Positions 17,447-26,384 of a stretch of DNA of 64,000 nt are shown piece after piece (the first letter of the stretch is position 1; each line of letters begins with the position of its first letter). A program made the position numbers and the translations under genes. Below the pieces are notes generated by a model. That model made no database searches. It saw nothing but the letters and a program-made list of their open reading frames with translations, and was not told where the DNA came from. Source of the stretch: Comamonas sp. JUb58 (GTDB lineage Bacteria; Pseudomonadota; Gammaproteobacteria; Burkholderiales; Burkholderiaceae_C); contig NZ_SOAL01000021.1 of NCBI RefSeq assembly GCF_004364775.1, positions 1 through 64,000 on the forward strand, given 5' to 3'.

Positions 17447-17839
17447 CTAGTGCTGCGCTGCATAGGCAGCCATTTGCGCGGTGAGCCAGTCCATCGCCTC
17501 AGCCTCCTCCACAAACAACTCGGCGTTGATGCCCAGCAGCTTGCCAGCGGGGAATTGCTTGAGCGTTTCGTACTCGGAGGCGGGCACCACGGTGGCCATT
17601 GCCATCACCGCGCCTTTCAGGCGGGGCACGGTGTTCTGCAGCCAGGCCTTGGCAAGCGGGGCGCTGCCTTCGGGGTGCTGCAGGGCGGCGGCGCTGCGGT
17701 AGATGCGCAGCAGCGCAAAGGGCTCCTTGCGCGCCAGCCAGAGGGCCCAGTTATCGAGCTGGCTGCTGTAGTGTTGCAGGTCCATCGCCTGGTCATAGAC
17801 GCTGCGGACCAGGGGCCAGCGTTGAAGATCGCATGTCAT
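17447..17839 (-). CDS. small protein translationally coupled to the MFS siderophore importer
   Basis: This 130-residue soluble protein starts at 17839, and its ATG overlaps the MFS stop codon (ATGA). It is rich in Trp, Leu and Ala (YSSQLDNWALWLARKEPFALLRIYR; AKAWLQNTVPRLKGAVMA) and has no signal peptide. It is the third gene of the receptor-importer operon. The pyochelin operon of Pseudomonas aeruginosa, fptABCX, also carries a small protein of unknown function (FptB) beside the receptor and importer. Homology to it is plausible from context, but I cannot establish it here. Confidence 0.7.
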   Translation of the reverse strand: MTCDLQRWPLVRSVYDQAMDLQHYSSQLDNWALWLARKEPFALLRIYRSAAALQHPEGSAPLAKAWLQNTVPRLKGAVMAMATVVPASEYETLKQFPAGKLLGINAELFVEEAEAMDWLTAQMAAYAAQH

Positions 17840-19095
17840 AAAGAGTTTCCTGAAACCTGGGAAGTACGCACGTACCAGCGCGGCGCAAGCACCAAGCCCA
17901 GCAAGGCCAGCACGGCGCAGACCGCGAATGACCAGCCGTAGCCCAGGTGGTGGGTAAAGGCACCAGCGCTGAGGCCAAACACGATGGCGCAGAGCGCATC
18001 GGTGCACTGGAGCAAGGAGAAATCGGTGCCCGGCTGCTGGGGTGAGCACCAGTCCATCATGGCGGTGTAGAGCACGACAAAGCCCAGGGCCATCGTCGTG
18101 CAGAACAGCAGAAAGATGGCAGCCAGCACGGTGCTGGAGCGCAGGCCCGATGCCTCTATGGCCACATAGCCCAGCTGTATGGCGAGGTACAGGCCCAGGC
18201 AGACCTGCAACAAGGGCCGCCGGCCCAGGCGCTTGAGCAACCAGCCGCCCAGCACTGCACCCGCCACACCCGCCAGCGCAAGGCCCGCGCCCGACAGCAG
18301 ACCCACCGAGCCCAGCGGCATGCCCCGGTCGAGCAGATAGGTCAGCATGATGGCGGTGAACCAGCGCGTGGAGGCCTGGCAGGCGATGACGGTGGCCATG
18401 CCCCAGCGCATGCCGGGACGGCGCCAGGCGGCTTTCAGGCTGGGCGCGGCATGGTTGGCTACGGCGATGACTCCGCCTTGCAAACCGCGCCGGCATGCCC
18501 AGAGCGTGGGCGCTGTACACAGCAGCAACAGCGCGCTGAGATAGAGCATGCCGCTGCGCCAGTCCGTCGCGTTGACGACGACTACCAGCATGCCGCCACC
18601 CAGGATGTAGCCGCTGTAGCTGCCGCCAATCTGCATGGTGTTGCCCCAGCGGCGCTGGTCGGCTGCGAGCATTTGCACGGCCATGCCATCGGTGGCGATG
18701 TCCTGCGTGACCGACAGCAGCATCAGCCCGAGCAGCACTACGATCACCGCGCCCCATTGCGACTGCAGCGTCAGCAGGCTCAGCGCCAGCACCCCGGCAA
18801 GCAAGGCACATTGCAAGGCACGCGCCCACTGCAGGCGCCGATGCGCGCTGCCTTGCGCCGCACGGTCCATCGCCGGCGCCCAGAGGAACTTGATGGCCGA
18901 GGGCAGAAACAGCAGGGACAGGAGACCAATGACATCCAGGCCCACGCCCTGGGCGCGCAGCAGCACGGGCATGGCCTCATGCACCAGGCCGCCCAGCAGG
19001 CCCTGGGTGGCGTACAGACCGCCCAGCAGCGACAGCATGCCGCCCGGGCCAACGCTGCTTGGCCTCAAGCGCCCGTAGGACTCAGAAGCGTACAT
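17836..19095 (-). CDS. MFS siderophore importer, RhtX/FptX-like
   Basis: This 419-residue inner-membrane protein has about twelve hydrophobic segments and the features of the RhtX/FptX group of single-protein ferri-siderophore importers: LLGGLYATQGLLGGLVHEAMPVLLR, a loop reading FLPSAIKFLWAPAMDR, and PGTDFSLLQCTDALCAIVFG. The start at 19095 overlaps the 3' end of the TonB-receptor gene by 14 bp, so the two are coupled. A relative with the same TDFS motif sits at the right edge of the window. It would carry the siderophore delivered by the upstream receptor across the inner membrane without an ABC transporter. Confidence 0.87.
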   Translation of the reverse strand: MYASESYGRLRPSSVGPGGMLSLLGGLYATQGLLGGLVHEAMPVLLRAQGVGLDVIGLLSLLFLPSAIKFLWAPAMDRAAQGSAHRRLQWARALQCALLAGVLALSLLTLQSQWGAVIVVLLGLMLLSVTQDIATDGMAVQMLAADQRRWGNTMQIGGSYSGYILGGGMLVVVVNATDWRSGMLYLSALLLLCTAPTLWACRRGLQGGVIAVANHAAPSLKAAWRRPGMRWGMATVIACQASTRWFTAIMLTYLLDRGMPLGSVGLLSGAGLALAGVAGAVLGGWLLKRLGRRPLLQVCLGLYLAIQLGYVAIEASGLRSSTVLAAIFLLFCTTMALGFVVLYTAMMDWCSPQQPGTDFSLLQCTDALCAIVFGLSAGAFTHHLGYGWSFAVCAVLALLGLVLAPRWYVRTSQVSGNSL

Positions 19096-21088
19096 TCAAG
19101 CGCGCTCCCAGGCTTCGGCCACGGCCCAGTTGGTAGGCCGTGCCCAGGCCCATCGATGCGGCATCAAAGGCATAGACCGCATAGGTCTTGTCCGTGGCAT
19201 TGTCGACAAAGAAGTCGGCCGTCATCTGCGGGTTGATCTTCCAGCTCACGCCCAGATCCAGCAGCGCATAGCCGCGCTGCGCAATGCGGTTGTCCATGTC
19301 GAAATAGGTCTTGCCCACATAGCTGACGCCCATGCGCGGCGTGAGCTTGCCGCCCCCGGCCAGCGGGATGCCGTATTCCACGCTCAGGTTGGCGGTGGCC
19401 TTGGGGGCATAGGGGACGGTGTTGCCGCTCAGGTCGGTACCACTGCTGCCGCTCGGGTCGCGGTAGTTGTGCAGCTTGGAACTGTTGAGGGCCAGGCCCG
19501 TCTTCAGGTGCAGCTGGCTGCTGGCTTTCCAGTCCACATCGATGCTGGCGCCCCGTGTGCGGGCATCGCCCACGTTCTGCAGGTACTGGCCTTCAACCGG
19601 GCCGACCGACAGCTGGTAGTCCTTGATGCGCATCAGATAGGCGGCGGCGCGCAGCTCCAGCGTGTTGTTCAGCATCAGCGCCTTGAATCCCAGCTCAAAG
19701 TTGTCGGCCTTTTGCGGCTGGTAGGAGAAGGCGATGTTCTGCGGCGTCACGGCGCGGGTGAAGCCCCCGGCCTTGAAGCCCGTGCTGTAGAGGCCGTAGA
19801 CCGAGACATCTTCCGTCAGGCGCAGGCTGGCACCGAGCTTGGGCGACGTCGATTGGAAGGACTTGTTGCGCTGCAGTGCCATGTCCTGCAGGCGAGTGTC
19901 CACCTTGGCCTGCTCGCGCTCGCTGCGCAGGCCGGCAGTCAGGTCCAGCCGGTCGGTCGCATGCCAGGTCGCATCGCCATAGAGCGCATAGGAGCGCAGG
20001 TTCTGCTGGGAGCTGAGTGCATAGGCTGGCACATTGCGCTGAAAGTCGATGTCCTGGTAGTAGGCGCCCACCACATAGTCCAGCGCACGGTCCTTGCCCG
20101 GCTTGGTGGCCAGGCGCAGCTCCTGGCTGAAGGTGGTCTGCAGCTCGGGGGGATAGCTGCCAAACACCGTGCGGTCAAAATCGCGGTCCTGGTAGCCGGT
20201 GAGCGCACTAAAGGTGTAGCCGCCCAGGTCATAGTTCAGATGCAGGCCGTAGCTGCTGGTGCTGAGCCGGTAGTACGAGGGCACGGGCAGCACCTCGCGC
20301 AAGCGCTTGCTGGGGTCGACGGCGAAATACTCCTCGTCGGTGGAGCGCTTGCTGTGCGCGGCCGTGAACATCACATCCAGCGGGCCGCCGGTAGGCGCAT
20401 AGCGCAGCCGAAAACGGCCATTGAGGTCATCGCTGTTGCCGCGCCGCTCGCCCGTCTGCATCTCGTGCAGATCGCCCCGGGTGTTTTGCGAATCGATGGC
20501 CACATCGGCATAGAGCATGTCCTGCACGATAGGCGCATTGAGCAGCAGGCTGGCACCCTTGTCGCGGTTGCCGATGTTGCTGCTGAGGCTGCCGCGCAGC
20601 TGGTTGTCCGGCTTGCGCGTGACGATGTTGACCACGCCACCCACCGCGCCCCGGCCGTAGAGCGTGCCCTGCGGGCCATACAGAATCTCGACCTGTTCCA
20701 GATCCCCGGGCAGCAGCTGCGACAGCAGTGCATAGTCCTGCGGCAAGCCATCGACATACAGCTGCGCGGCCGGGTTGTAGAAGTCCGGCGAGGATTGGCC
20801 GCGGATGGTCAGGTTGGAGTAGGCCCGGTTGGAGCGCTGGCGGATGTTCACATCGGTGAACACGCGGTCCAGGTCGTCCACCTTGCGAAAGCCCCGGGGG
20901 GCCAGCTCCTCGGCAACCGCCACATCCGCAGCGCCTATCAGCTCCCTGCTGCTTTGGCCGCGCTTGGTGGCGCTCACGGTCACCACGGGCAAGGAGGCGC
21001 TGTCATCGGCAGAGGGATCGGTGGCAGGCTGGGCCACCGCTTGGGTGGCCAGAAACGGCAATAAAGCCCAGTAGGCTTGGCGCTGCAT
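19082..21088 (-). CDS. TonB-dependent receptor, FyuA-like
   Basis: This 668-residue outer-membrane receptor has a short signal peptide (ending near TQAVA), a TonB-box region VVTVSATKRG, a plug with LTIRGQSSPDFYNPAAQLYVDG and EQVEILYGPQGTLYGRGAVGG, and a barrel ending in GARLNVRF. The plug wording (DFYNPA, YVDGLPQ, GPQGTLYG, GGVVNIVT) closely resembles the yersiniabactin/pesticin receptor FyuA. There is no STN domain, so it does not signal through a sigma/anti-sigma pair; AraC-type regulators sit opposite instead. It is the first gene of the receptor-MFS-small protein operon. A yersiniabactin- or pyochelin-like phenolate siderophore is a reasonable guess for its ligand. Confidence 0.9.
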   Translation of the reverse strand: MQRQAYWALLPFLATQAVAQPATDPSADDSASLPVVTVSATKRGQSSRELIGAADVAVAEELAPRGFRKVDDLDRVFTDVNIRQRSNRAYSNLTIRGQSSPDFYNPAAQLYVDGLPQDYALLSQLLPGDLEQVEILYGPQGTLYGRGAVGGVVNIVTRKPDNQLRGSLSSNIGNRDKGASLLLNAPIVQDMLYADVAIDSQNTRGDLHEMQTGERRGNSDDLNGRFRLRYAPTGGPLDVMFTAAHSKRSTDEEYFAVDPSKRLREVLPVPSYYRLSTSSYGLHLNYDLGGYTFSALTGYQDRDFDRTVFGSYPPELQTTFSQELRLATKPGKDRALDYVVGAYYQDIDFQRNVPAYALSSQQNLRSYALYGDATWHATDRLDLTAGLRSEREQAKVDTRLQDMALQRNKSFQSTSPKLGASLRLTEDVSVYGLYSTGFKAGGFTRAVTPQNIAFSYQPQKADNFELGFKALMLNNTLELRAAAYLMRIKDYQLSVGPVEGQYLQNVGDARTRGASIDVDWKASSQLHLKTGLALNSSKLHNYRDPSGSSGTDLSGNTVPYAPKATANLSVEYGIPLAGGGKLTPRMGVSYVGKTYFDMDNRIAQRGYALLDLGVSWKINPQMTADFFVDNATDKTYAVYAFDAASMGLGTAYQLGRGRSLGARLNVRF

Positions 21089-21178
21089 GGAGGAACTCGC
21101 TCATCAGTTGAAAGCCGTAACGATAGAAATACCGGGCGCTTTTGATGAGCACAATGCGGCGGAAATTAGCACCATCAG

Positions 21179-21203
21179 AAATATTAATGATATTTATTCT
21201 CGT
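21179..21203. promoter_or_regulatory. candidate Fur box between receptor and AraC genes
   Basis: AAATAT-TAATG-ATATTT is a perfect inverted repeat followed by ATTCTCG, giving an AT-rich Fur-type sequence in an otherwise GC-rich 126-bp divergent intergenic region. It would place both the receptor and the AraC regulators under iron control. Confidence 0.55.
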
Positions 21204-21214
21204 TAAGATGCCGC

Positions 21215-22207
21215 ATGCCCCGCAAAGCCCTGCTCCGCCAGACCATCCTGAACCATGCCGACTCGGCCGAGCCGCAGACGGGAGCGACTTGGAGCAGCCT
21301 GGAAGGACCGGTGCGCGTGGGCCGCGTCAGCCGCGTGACCGAGGCCGACTTGCGCCTGCCCTCGGAGGCCGCTGCGCCGCACTTCTCGCTGTTGCTGCTG
21401 CTGGAGGGACAAGGTCACTTCCACATGCCTGATGCGCAAGACAGCAAGCAGGGGCGCTACCTGGAGTTCCTGCCCGGCCACTGCTACCTCAGCTGCAGCT
21501 ACCAGCCCTTTCGCTGTGAAGACTATGTGCCTGCCAACATCAGCTTCCGGGCGATTTTTCTGCACTTTCCGCTGGCCTTGCGCGGCGTGGTCGAAGGGGG
21601 TGCGCCGGCCAGCCATGCCGCCGCCCAGGTCCTGGCCCACCGCGAGGGCCATGCCTGGATTGCCCGCCTGGCGATGGCGCCCGCCATCCGCAGCTTTGCC
21701 AGCAGCCTGATGGCGCAAGGCCTGCCGCAGCAGCCCCTGGAGCTGCTGCAGGTGCAGTACCGCTCGCTGGAGATTCTGCATTCGGTCGTCAGCAGCCTGC
21801 TGCTCAAAGATGCGGCGGACATGGCGACGGCCACCACGGTCTCCACCGCTGCACCGCCGGCTGCATCCGCACATCCCCACCTCTCCAGCCGCGACCGCCG
21901 CCAATTGCTGGAGGCACGCCGCTTTATCGATACCCACCTAGCCGAGCCGCTGCGCCTGGCCGATGTGGCGGCCGCCTGCGGCCTCAGCGAATCGACCTTG
22001 AAAACCGGCTTCCGCGTGCACTTTGACAGCAGCGTCTACGACTATGTGATCCAGCAGCGCTGCCTGCAGGCGGTGCGCCTGCTGCGCGAGACCCCCCTGA
22101 GCGTGCTCGATGTCGCACTGCGCTGCGGCTTCTCCAGCGCCAGCTTGCTGGCCCGGCATTTTCGGGCGCATGTGGGGCGCACGCCCTTGCAGGTGCGCCA
22201 TGGCTGA
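21215..22207 (+). CDS. AraC-family regulator (first of a tandem pair)
   Basis: This 330-residue protein has an N-terminal effector region and a C-terminal AraC double helix-turn-helix (about residues 230-328). The latter shows LRLADVAAACGLSESTLKTGF and VLDVALRCGFSSASLLARHF, followed by a typical end, GRTPLQVRHG. It is divergent from the FyuA-like receptor, where PchR/YbtA-type AraC activators usually sit and respond to the ferri-siderophore. Its stop overlaps the start of a second AraC gene. Confidence 0.88.
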   Translation: MPRKALLRQTILNHADSAEPQTGATWSSLEGPVRVGRVSRVTEADLRLPSEAAAPHFSLLLLLEGQGHFHMPDAQDSKQGRYLEFLPGHCYLSCSYQPFRCEDYVPANISFRAIFLHFPLALRGVVEGGAPASHAAAQVLAHREGHAWIARLAMAPAIRSFASSLMAQGLPQQPLELLQVQYRSLEILHSVVSSLLLKDAADMATATTVSTAAPPAASAHPHLSSRDRRQLLEARRFIDTHLAEPLRLADVAAACGLSESTLKTGFRVHFDSSVYDYVIQQRCLQAVRLLRETPLSVLDVALRCGFSSASLLARHFRAHVGRTPLQVRHG

Positions 22208-23123
22208 GGCGCTGCGCATGCCCGAGATGAGCGACCAGGCGCACTCTGGTTGGCAGCGCAGCCGCCTGCCCGAGGGTGCCGGCGCAGGCTTTGCCGACCG
22301 GCGCGTGCTGGAGTCCGGCCTGGCTTTGTCCTATATGCGCTATGCCCCCACGCGCCCGTTGCGCGAAAGCTCGGACATGGACTATGCCGAGCGCCACCTG
22401 ACCTTGGCCATAGCGCTGCAAGGCCGTTGCCGCACGGTGGCCAGCGATGGCAGCCATATGGACTTTCTGGCTGGGCACAGCACCTGGGGACTGTTCCGCC
22501 AGGCGCGCGGCCAGCGGCAATTTTTGGCAGATGAGCCGGTGCAGCACATGCGGCTGATCGTCAGCGAAAGCTTGCTGCAACGCTATGGGCTGGAGCAGCT
22601 GCTGGCGACACCGGAGCAGCCCGCTTCGGCTGCTAGCGCCCATACCCGCAAAAGCAGCTATGTGTTGCAGCAACAGGCCGCTGCGCTGGTGCAGCTGCAC
22701 CGCCGTGCTGCAGGCCCCTTGGAGCTGCACATTGCCGCGCTGCGTTTGCTTGCCGAGCAGGTCAGCTTGCTGCGCCCTGCCCCTGTGGCGGGCGCCAGCG
22801 CATGCAACGCGGCCCTGCAAGAGAAGGTACTCGCCGCCCGTGATCTGCTGCATCAGCAGTATGGCCAGACGCTCAGCGTGGCCTACCTGTGTGCGGCAGT
22901 GGGTACCAACGAATGCAGTCTCAAGCAGGGCTTCAAGTCGCTGCTGGGCACCAGCCCGCATCGCCTGTTGACAGCCGTCCGCATGCAAAAGGCGCGCGAA
23001 CTCTTGCAGGCCGGGCAGCAGGTCGCCGCCGTGGCCTACCGTGTGGGTTACCAGCACCCCTCCAGCTTCAGCACCGCCTTCCAGCGCTACTACGGAGAAG
23101 CGCCCAAGGCCCTTCGGCCTTAG
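22200..23123 (+). CDS. AraC-family regulator, PchR-like (second of a tandem pair)
   Basis: This 307-residue AraC regulator overlaps the previous gene by eight bases (ATGGCTGA) and is therefore translationally coupled to it. The N-terminal half shows the PchR-type pattern HLTLAIALQGRCRTVASDG and ends in a cysteine-poor linker. The C-terminal helix-turn-helix pair reads LSVAYLCAAVGTNECSLKQGF and VAAVAYRVGYQHPSSFSTAF. Both regulators presumably control the divergent receptor operon; why two are needed is unclear. They are not recent duplicates, since their N-terminal halves do not look alike. Confidence 0.88.
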   Translation: MAEALRMPEMSDQAHSGWQRSRLPEGAGAGFADRRVLESGLALSYMRYAPTRPLRESSDMDYAERHLTLAIALQGRCRTVASDGSHMDFLAGHSTWGLFRQARGQRQFLADEPVQHMRLIVSESLLQRYGLEQLLATPEQPASAASAHTRKSSYVLQQQAAALVQLHRRAAGPLELHIAALRLLAEQVSLLRPAPVAGASACNAALQEKVLAARDLLHQQYGQTLSVAYLCAAVGTNECSLKQGFKSLLGTSPHRLLTAVRMQKARELLQAGQQVAAVAYRVGYQHPSSFSTAFQRYYGEAPKALRP

Positions 23124-23146
23124 CGCATGGTTTGGGCGAGGTTGCC

Positions 23147-23566
23147 CTAGCGCCGCCCATGGCCGGCGATGGCCGCAGCCAGCAGGCCACCGATGACCGT
23201 GGCATGTTCCAGCGCAAAGAACAGCGCCTGGAGTGCCTGCGGCTCGGGCAGCGACCAGAACCGGTGCACGACTGCAATGGTGAGCAGCAGAAACACCGAC
23301 AGCATCCCAGCTGCGATCCAGATCCAGCGGCCCAGCAGCAGCAAGACCGCGCCCAGCAGCAAGACCGCCGCCGTGGCCAGATTGAACAGCCAGTCGGGCT
23401 GCAGACCGGCCGCGCGCATTTCCGCCAGGCCGCCAGAGAAATCGATCAGCTTGGCCAGTCCGGACGACAGAAACACCACCGACAGCAGAAGGCGCGCCAA
23501 CAGCCAGAGCCAGCGGCTTTCCAGCGCGGCATCGATGCCCTCGGCCAAAGCCCCGCGCCGCCTCAT
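23147..23566 (-). CDS. DoxX-family membrane protein
   Basis: This 139-residue protein has four predicted transmembrane helices and the DoxX-type motif LLLSVVFLSSGLAKLIDFSGG, with AAGLQPDWLFNLATAAVLLLG following. Its start overlaps the stop of the nitroreductase gene upstream by four bases (ATGA), so the pair is translationally coupled. DoxX proteins often accompany redox enzymes; the exact job here is unknown. It converges on the AraC gene end. Confidence 0.82.
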   Translation of the reverse strand: MRRRGALAEGIDAALESRWLWLLARLLLSVVFLSSGLAKLIDFSGGLAEMRAAGLQPDWLFNLATAAVLLLGAVLLLLGRWIWIAAGMLSVFLLLTIAVVHRFWSLPEPQALQALFFALEHATVIGGLLAAAIAGHGRR

Positions 23567-24207
23567 ACCAGCTCCAGTACATCGGCCAGCGGCCGGCGCC
23601 GCTTTTGGCGTTCATCAGCGGTGGCCGCATGGCCGACGGCGACCAGCACGACAGGCACCTCCTCCGCGCCCAAGGCAAAGGCCTGCGATACCCCTTGCGG
23701 ATCGAAGCCAGACATGGCACAGGACACCCAGCCCTGCCCCTGGGCAGCCAGCATCAGGGTCATGGCTGCCAGCGATGCCGAACGGATGGCCTCGTCGCGT
23801 TGCACAGCGGCATTGCCCTCATGCACCGCATGGGCCGCGTTGACCAAGGCGTCGGCGACGTCCAGCGCAATGATGCCGTCGTCCACCGATGGCTGCAGCA
23901 CTTCTGCCAGCCTGCGGTGGGCCTGCAAGCTGCCGCAGATGATGAAGACCACCGCAGCGTCCTCCACCTTCTGTTGGCCATAGGCGACCGCACGCAGGCG
24001 CTGCTTGGCCGCAGGCGAGCGCGCCGCCACAAAACGCCAGTTCTGAAAATTGAAGGCCGTCGGCGCCTGGGTGGCCTGCTGCACCAGCTGCTCAATGTCG
24101 GCGTCGGCGAGCGCATGGCCTGGCGCGAACGCATGGATCGATACACGCGACGCAATCGCCTGTTGGATGGTGGTGGCCGCTGGGGCCAGGGCTTGGTGGA
24201 TGGCCAT
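23563..24207 (-). CDS. nitroreductase-family flavoprotein
   Basis: This 214-residue FMN-dependent oxidoreductase has the nitroreductase-family start SRVSIHAFAPGHALADADIEQLVQQATQAPTAFNFQNWRFV, where the arginine-serine pair and the NxQxW region bind FMN. It continues with AAMTLMLAAQGQGWVSCAMSGFD and ends KRRRPLADVLELV, the usual tail of the YdgI/NfsB-like group. It is coupled by a 4-bp overlap to a DoxX gene. It likely reduces nitro compounds or quinones using NAD(P)H. The physiological substrate is unknown. Confidence 0.9.
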   Translation of the reverse strand: MAIHQALAPAATTIQQAIASRVSIHAFAPGHALADADIEQLVQQATQAPTAFNFQNWRFVAARSPAAKQRLRAVAYGQQKVEDAAVVFIICGSLQAHRRLAEVLQPSVDDGIIALDVADALVNAAHAVHEGNAAVQRDEAIRSASLAAMTLMLAAQGQGWVSCAMSGFDPQGVSQAFALGAEEVPVVLVAVGHAATADERQKRRRPLADVLELV

Positions 24208-24513
24208 AGGTAGTGCTCCGAAGATGGTTGGTTGAGCGCCCTGCCTACGCGGCTTGGCGCCCGATCAGCATCTTGTTCCCGCACCGCCCCTGCCGCCCTG
24301 CTCGTTTTTTGGCAAAACGGAGCCGTTCATAGGGCAATCGGAAGCCCGAGTCATGGACCGCTAAATTCCCGCGAATCCCAGACAAAAAAAAGCCAGCTCG
24401 GTTGGCGGAGCTGGCTTAAGGCCGGTAAGCGAGAGAGCGCTTGTTCCACCGGCGAGGAGACAGGCAAGCGGGCCAGGGCCGCGCTTGCATAAGGTTCAAC
24501 AAAGGTCAGTGCA
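24208..24513. other. intergenic region upstream of nitroreductase
   Basis: This 306-bp stretch holds the promoter region of the nitroreductase gene and the terminator of the ABC-transporter operon. I see no further gene or recognisable operator in it. Confidence 0.5.
24384..24418 (-). terminator. rho-independent terminator of the ABC-transporter operon
   Basis: Read on the minus strand, AGCCAGCTC pairs with GAGCTGGCT around an 8-nt loop and is followed by a run of eight T residues. It lies about 100 bp after the permease stop. Confidence 0.9.
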
Positions 24514-25422
24514 TCAGAAGGCAGCGGGGCGCCATTTGAGCAGGCGTTTTTCCAGGCGGGTCAGCAAGAAGTCGGCGCCCAGGGCCACCACGGCCAGCAC
24601 GATCATCGCGGCGAACACGCCGCTGGCGTTGAATGCGCCCTGCGCGGTGGAGATCAACAGGCCGATACCTTCCTTGGCGCCGAGGAACTCGCCCACCACA
24701 GCGCCGACCAACGCAAAACCAAAGCTCACATGCAGGCTGGCCAGAATCCAGGACATGGCAGAAGGAATCACCACCGACATGGTGACCTGGCGTGGCGATG
24801 CACCCAGGATCTGGGCATTGGCGATCATGTACTTGTCGGCTTCACGCACGCCCTGGAAGGCATTGGCAAACACCACAAAGAAGACCATCACGACAGCCAG
24901 CGCCACCTTGGAGGCCATGCCCAGGCCCAGCGCAATCACAAACACGGAGCCCAGCACCACGCGGGGGATGGAGTTGGCGATCTGGATGTAGATCGAGAAC
25001 ACATCGGACAGCAGCTTGTTGCGGCCCAGCACGATGCCGCAGATCACGCCGGCGATGGAGCCAATCAGAAAGCCGATCACCGTTTCCTCCAGGGTGACCA
25101 GCACCTGCTGCCACAGCGGGCCTTGCGATGTGCCGTCGCGCATCCACTCCACAATCTGGTTCCAGATCATTGAGGGCATCGAGTAGAAGAAGGGGTCGAT
25201 CCACTTCATGCGGGCCGAGACTTCCCAGCCGCCGAGGACCAGCACCAGCACCAGCAGGCGCAGGCCGATGATGACGGCCTTGCGGCGCTTGATGGCCGCC
25301 TGCGCGGCAATGGATTCCTGCGCGAGCGCGGCATCGCTCACGGCAGCGGGGGTGTGGTCTGCCGCAGCCGACGCGGGTGCCGGGCTGCGGGAGGCGGCGG
25401 GGTTCATGGTGAGTTCAGACAT
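24514..25422 (-). CDS. ABC transporter permease (SsuC/TauC type)
   Basis: This 302-residue inner-membrane protein has a hydrophilic, Ala-rich N-terminus, then about six transmembrane segments. It carries the binding-protein-dependent transport permease motif (EADKYMIANAQILGASPRQV, the EAA loop that contacts the ATPase). The overall length and motif match permeases of the nitrate/sulfonate/taurine class. It is the last gene of a receptor-ATPase-permease operon, 21 bp after the ATPase gene. The substrate is not evident. Confidence 0.9.
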   Translation of the reverse strand: MSELTMNPAASRSPAPASAAADHTPAAVSDAALAQESIAAQAAIKRRKAVIIGLRLLVLVLVLGGWEVSARMKWIDPFFYSMPSMIWNQIVEWMRDGTSQGPLWQQVLVTLEETVIGFLIGSIAGVICGIVLGRNKLLSDVFSIYIQIANSIPRVVLGSVFVIALGLGMASKVALAVVMVFFVVFANAFQGVREADKYMIANAQILGASPRQVTMSVVIPSAMSWILASLHVSFGFALVGAVVGEFLGAKEGIGLLISTAQGAFNASGVFAAMIVLAVVALGADFLLTRLEKRLLKWRPAAF

Positions 25423-25443
25423 GGTGTATTCCTTGCCTTGTGT

Positions 25444-26304
25444 TTACTGGATATGGACTTCTTCGCGCAGGTCATCCCAGATGCGCTTGGACAGGTCGAT
25501 GAACTGCGGGTCGTAGCGCACCTCGCTCATCACGCGGGGGCGCGGCAGGTCGATCTCGTAGACACGCTTCAAGGTGGCGGGGCGTGCCGTCAGCACAAAC
25601 ACGCGGTCGGCCAGCGCAATCGCCTCTTCCAGGTCATGGGTCACAAACACCACCGAGCCGCCCGAGGCCGACCATAGGCGCAGCAGCTCGTCCTGCATCA
25701 GGGTGCGGGTCTGCATGTCCAGCGCCGAGAAGGGTTCGTCCATCAGCAGGATTTCAGGCTGGTTGATGAAGGTCTGCGCCAGCGCCACGCGCTTGCGCAT
25801 GCCGCCCGAGAGCTGGTGCGGGTAATGGTTGCCAAAGCTGGCCAGGCCCACGCGGTGGATCCACTCATCGGCCAGCTTGAGCGCCTGCTCACGCGGCGTG
25901 CCGCGAAAAATGGGGCCGGCGGCCACGTTGTCGCGCACCGACTTCCAGGGGAAGACGGCATCGGCCTGGAACACAAAGCCGATGCGCGGATCGATCTGCT
26001 CGACCTTCTTGCCCATCACGCGCACCTCGCCCACCGTCGGTTGCAGCAGGCTGGTGATCAGGTTCAAGGTGGTGGATTTGCCGCTGCCGGTGGGGCCGAC
26101 GATGGCGATGAATTCGCCCCGGGCCACCGACATCGAAAAGTTGCGCAGTGCCAAGGTCGCTGTGCCGTCCGGCGCGATAAAGCGCAGCGACACCTTGTCG
26201 AATTCAATGGCCGCATCGGCCTGGGTTGCAGAGGCAGCGGCATTTTTGGGCTGCACGGTGCTGGACGGTTGCTGGCTGGCAACCGCCTGAGTGGCATAGG
26301 ACAT
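25444..26304 (-). CDS. ABC transporter ATP-binding protein (SsuB/TauB type)
   Basis: This 286-residue ATPase has Walker A GPTGSGKS at 70-77, the signature LSGGM at 165-169, Walker B ILLMDEP at 185-191, and the switch histidine H223 in VTHDLEEA. About 30 Ala/Gln/Ser-rich residues precede the domain. It energises the permease encoded next to it and works with the receptor at 26385-27407. The class is nitrate/sulfonate/taurine; the substrate is unknown. Confidence 0.93.
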   Translation of the reverse strand: MSYATQAVASQQPSSTVQPKNAAASATQADAAIEFDKVSLRFIAPDGTATLALRNFSMSVARGEFIAIVGPTGSGKSTTLNLITSLLQPTVGEVRVMGKKVEQIDPRIGFVFQADAVFPWKSVRDNVAAGPIFRGTPREQALKLADEWIHRVGLASFGNHYPHQLSGGMRKRVALAQTFINQPEILLMDEPFSALDMQTRTLMQDELLRLWSASGGSVVFVTHDLEEAIALADRVFVLTARPATLKRVYEIDLPRPRVMSEVRYDPQFIDLSKRIWDDLREEVHIQ

Positions 26305-26384
26305 GGTGGTCTCCCGAGTGGGTGTGGATGGCGGGCAAGCTGCAGCACGGCGTGGCCGCGCTGCTGGCCGGCTTGCGCCGCTTT

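Noticed and set aside
19130-21064. A plus-strand open frame of 644 codons opposite the FyuA-like receptor
   Set aside because: Same reason: antisense shadow of a well-supported gene.
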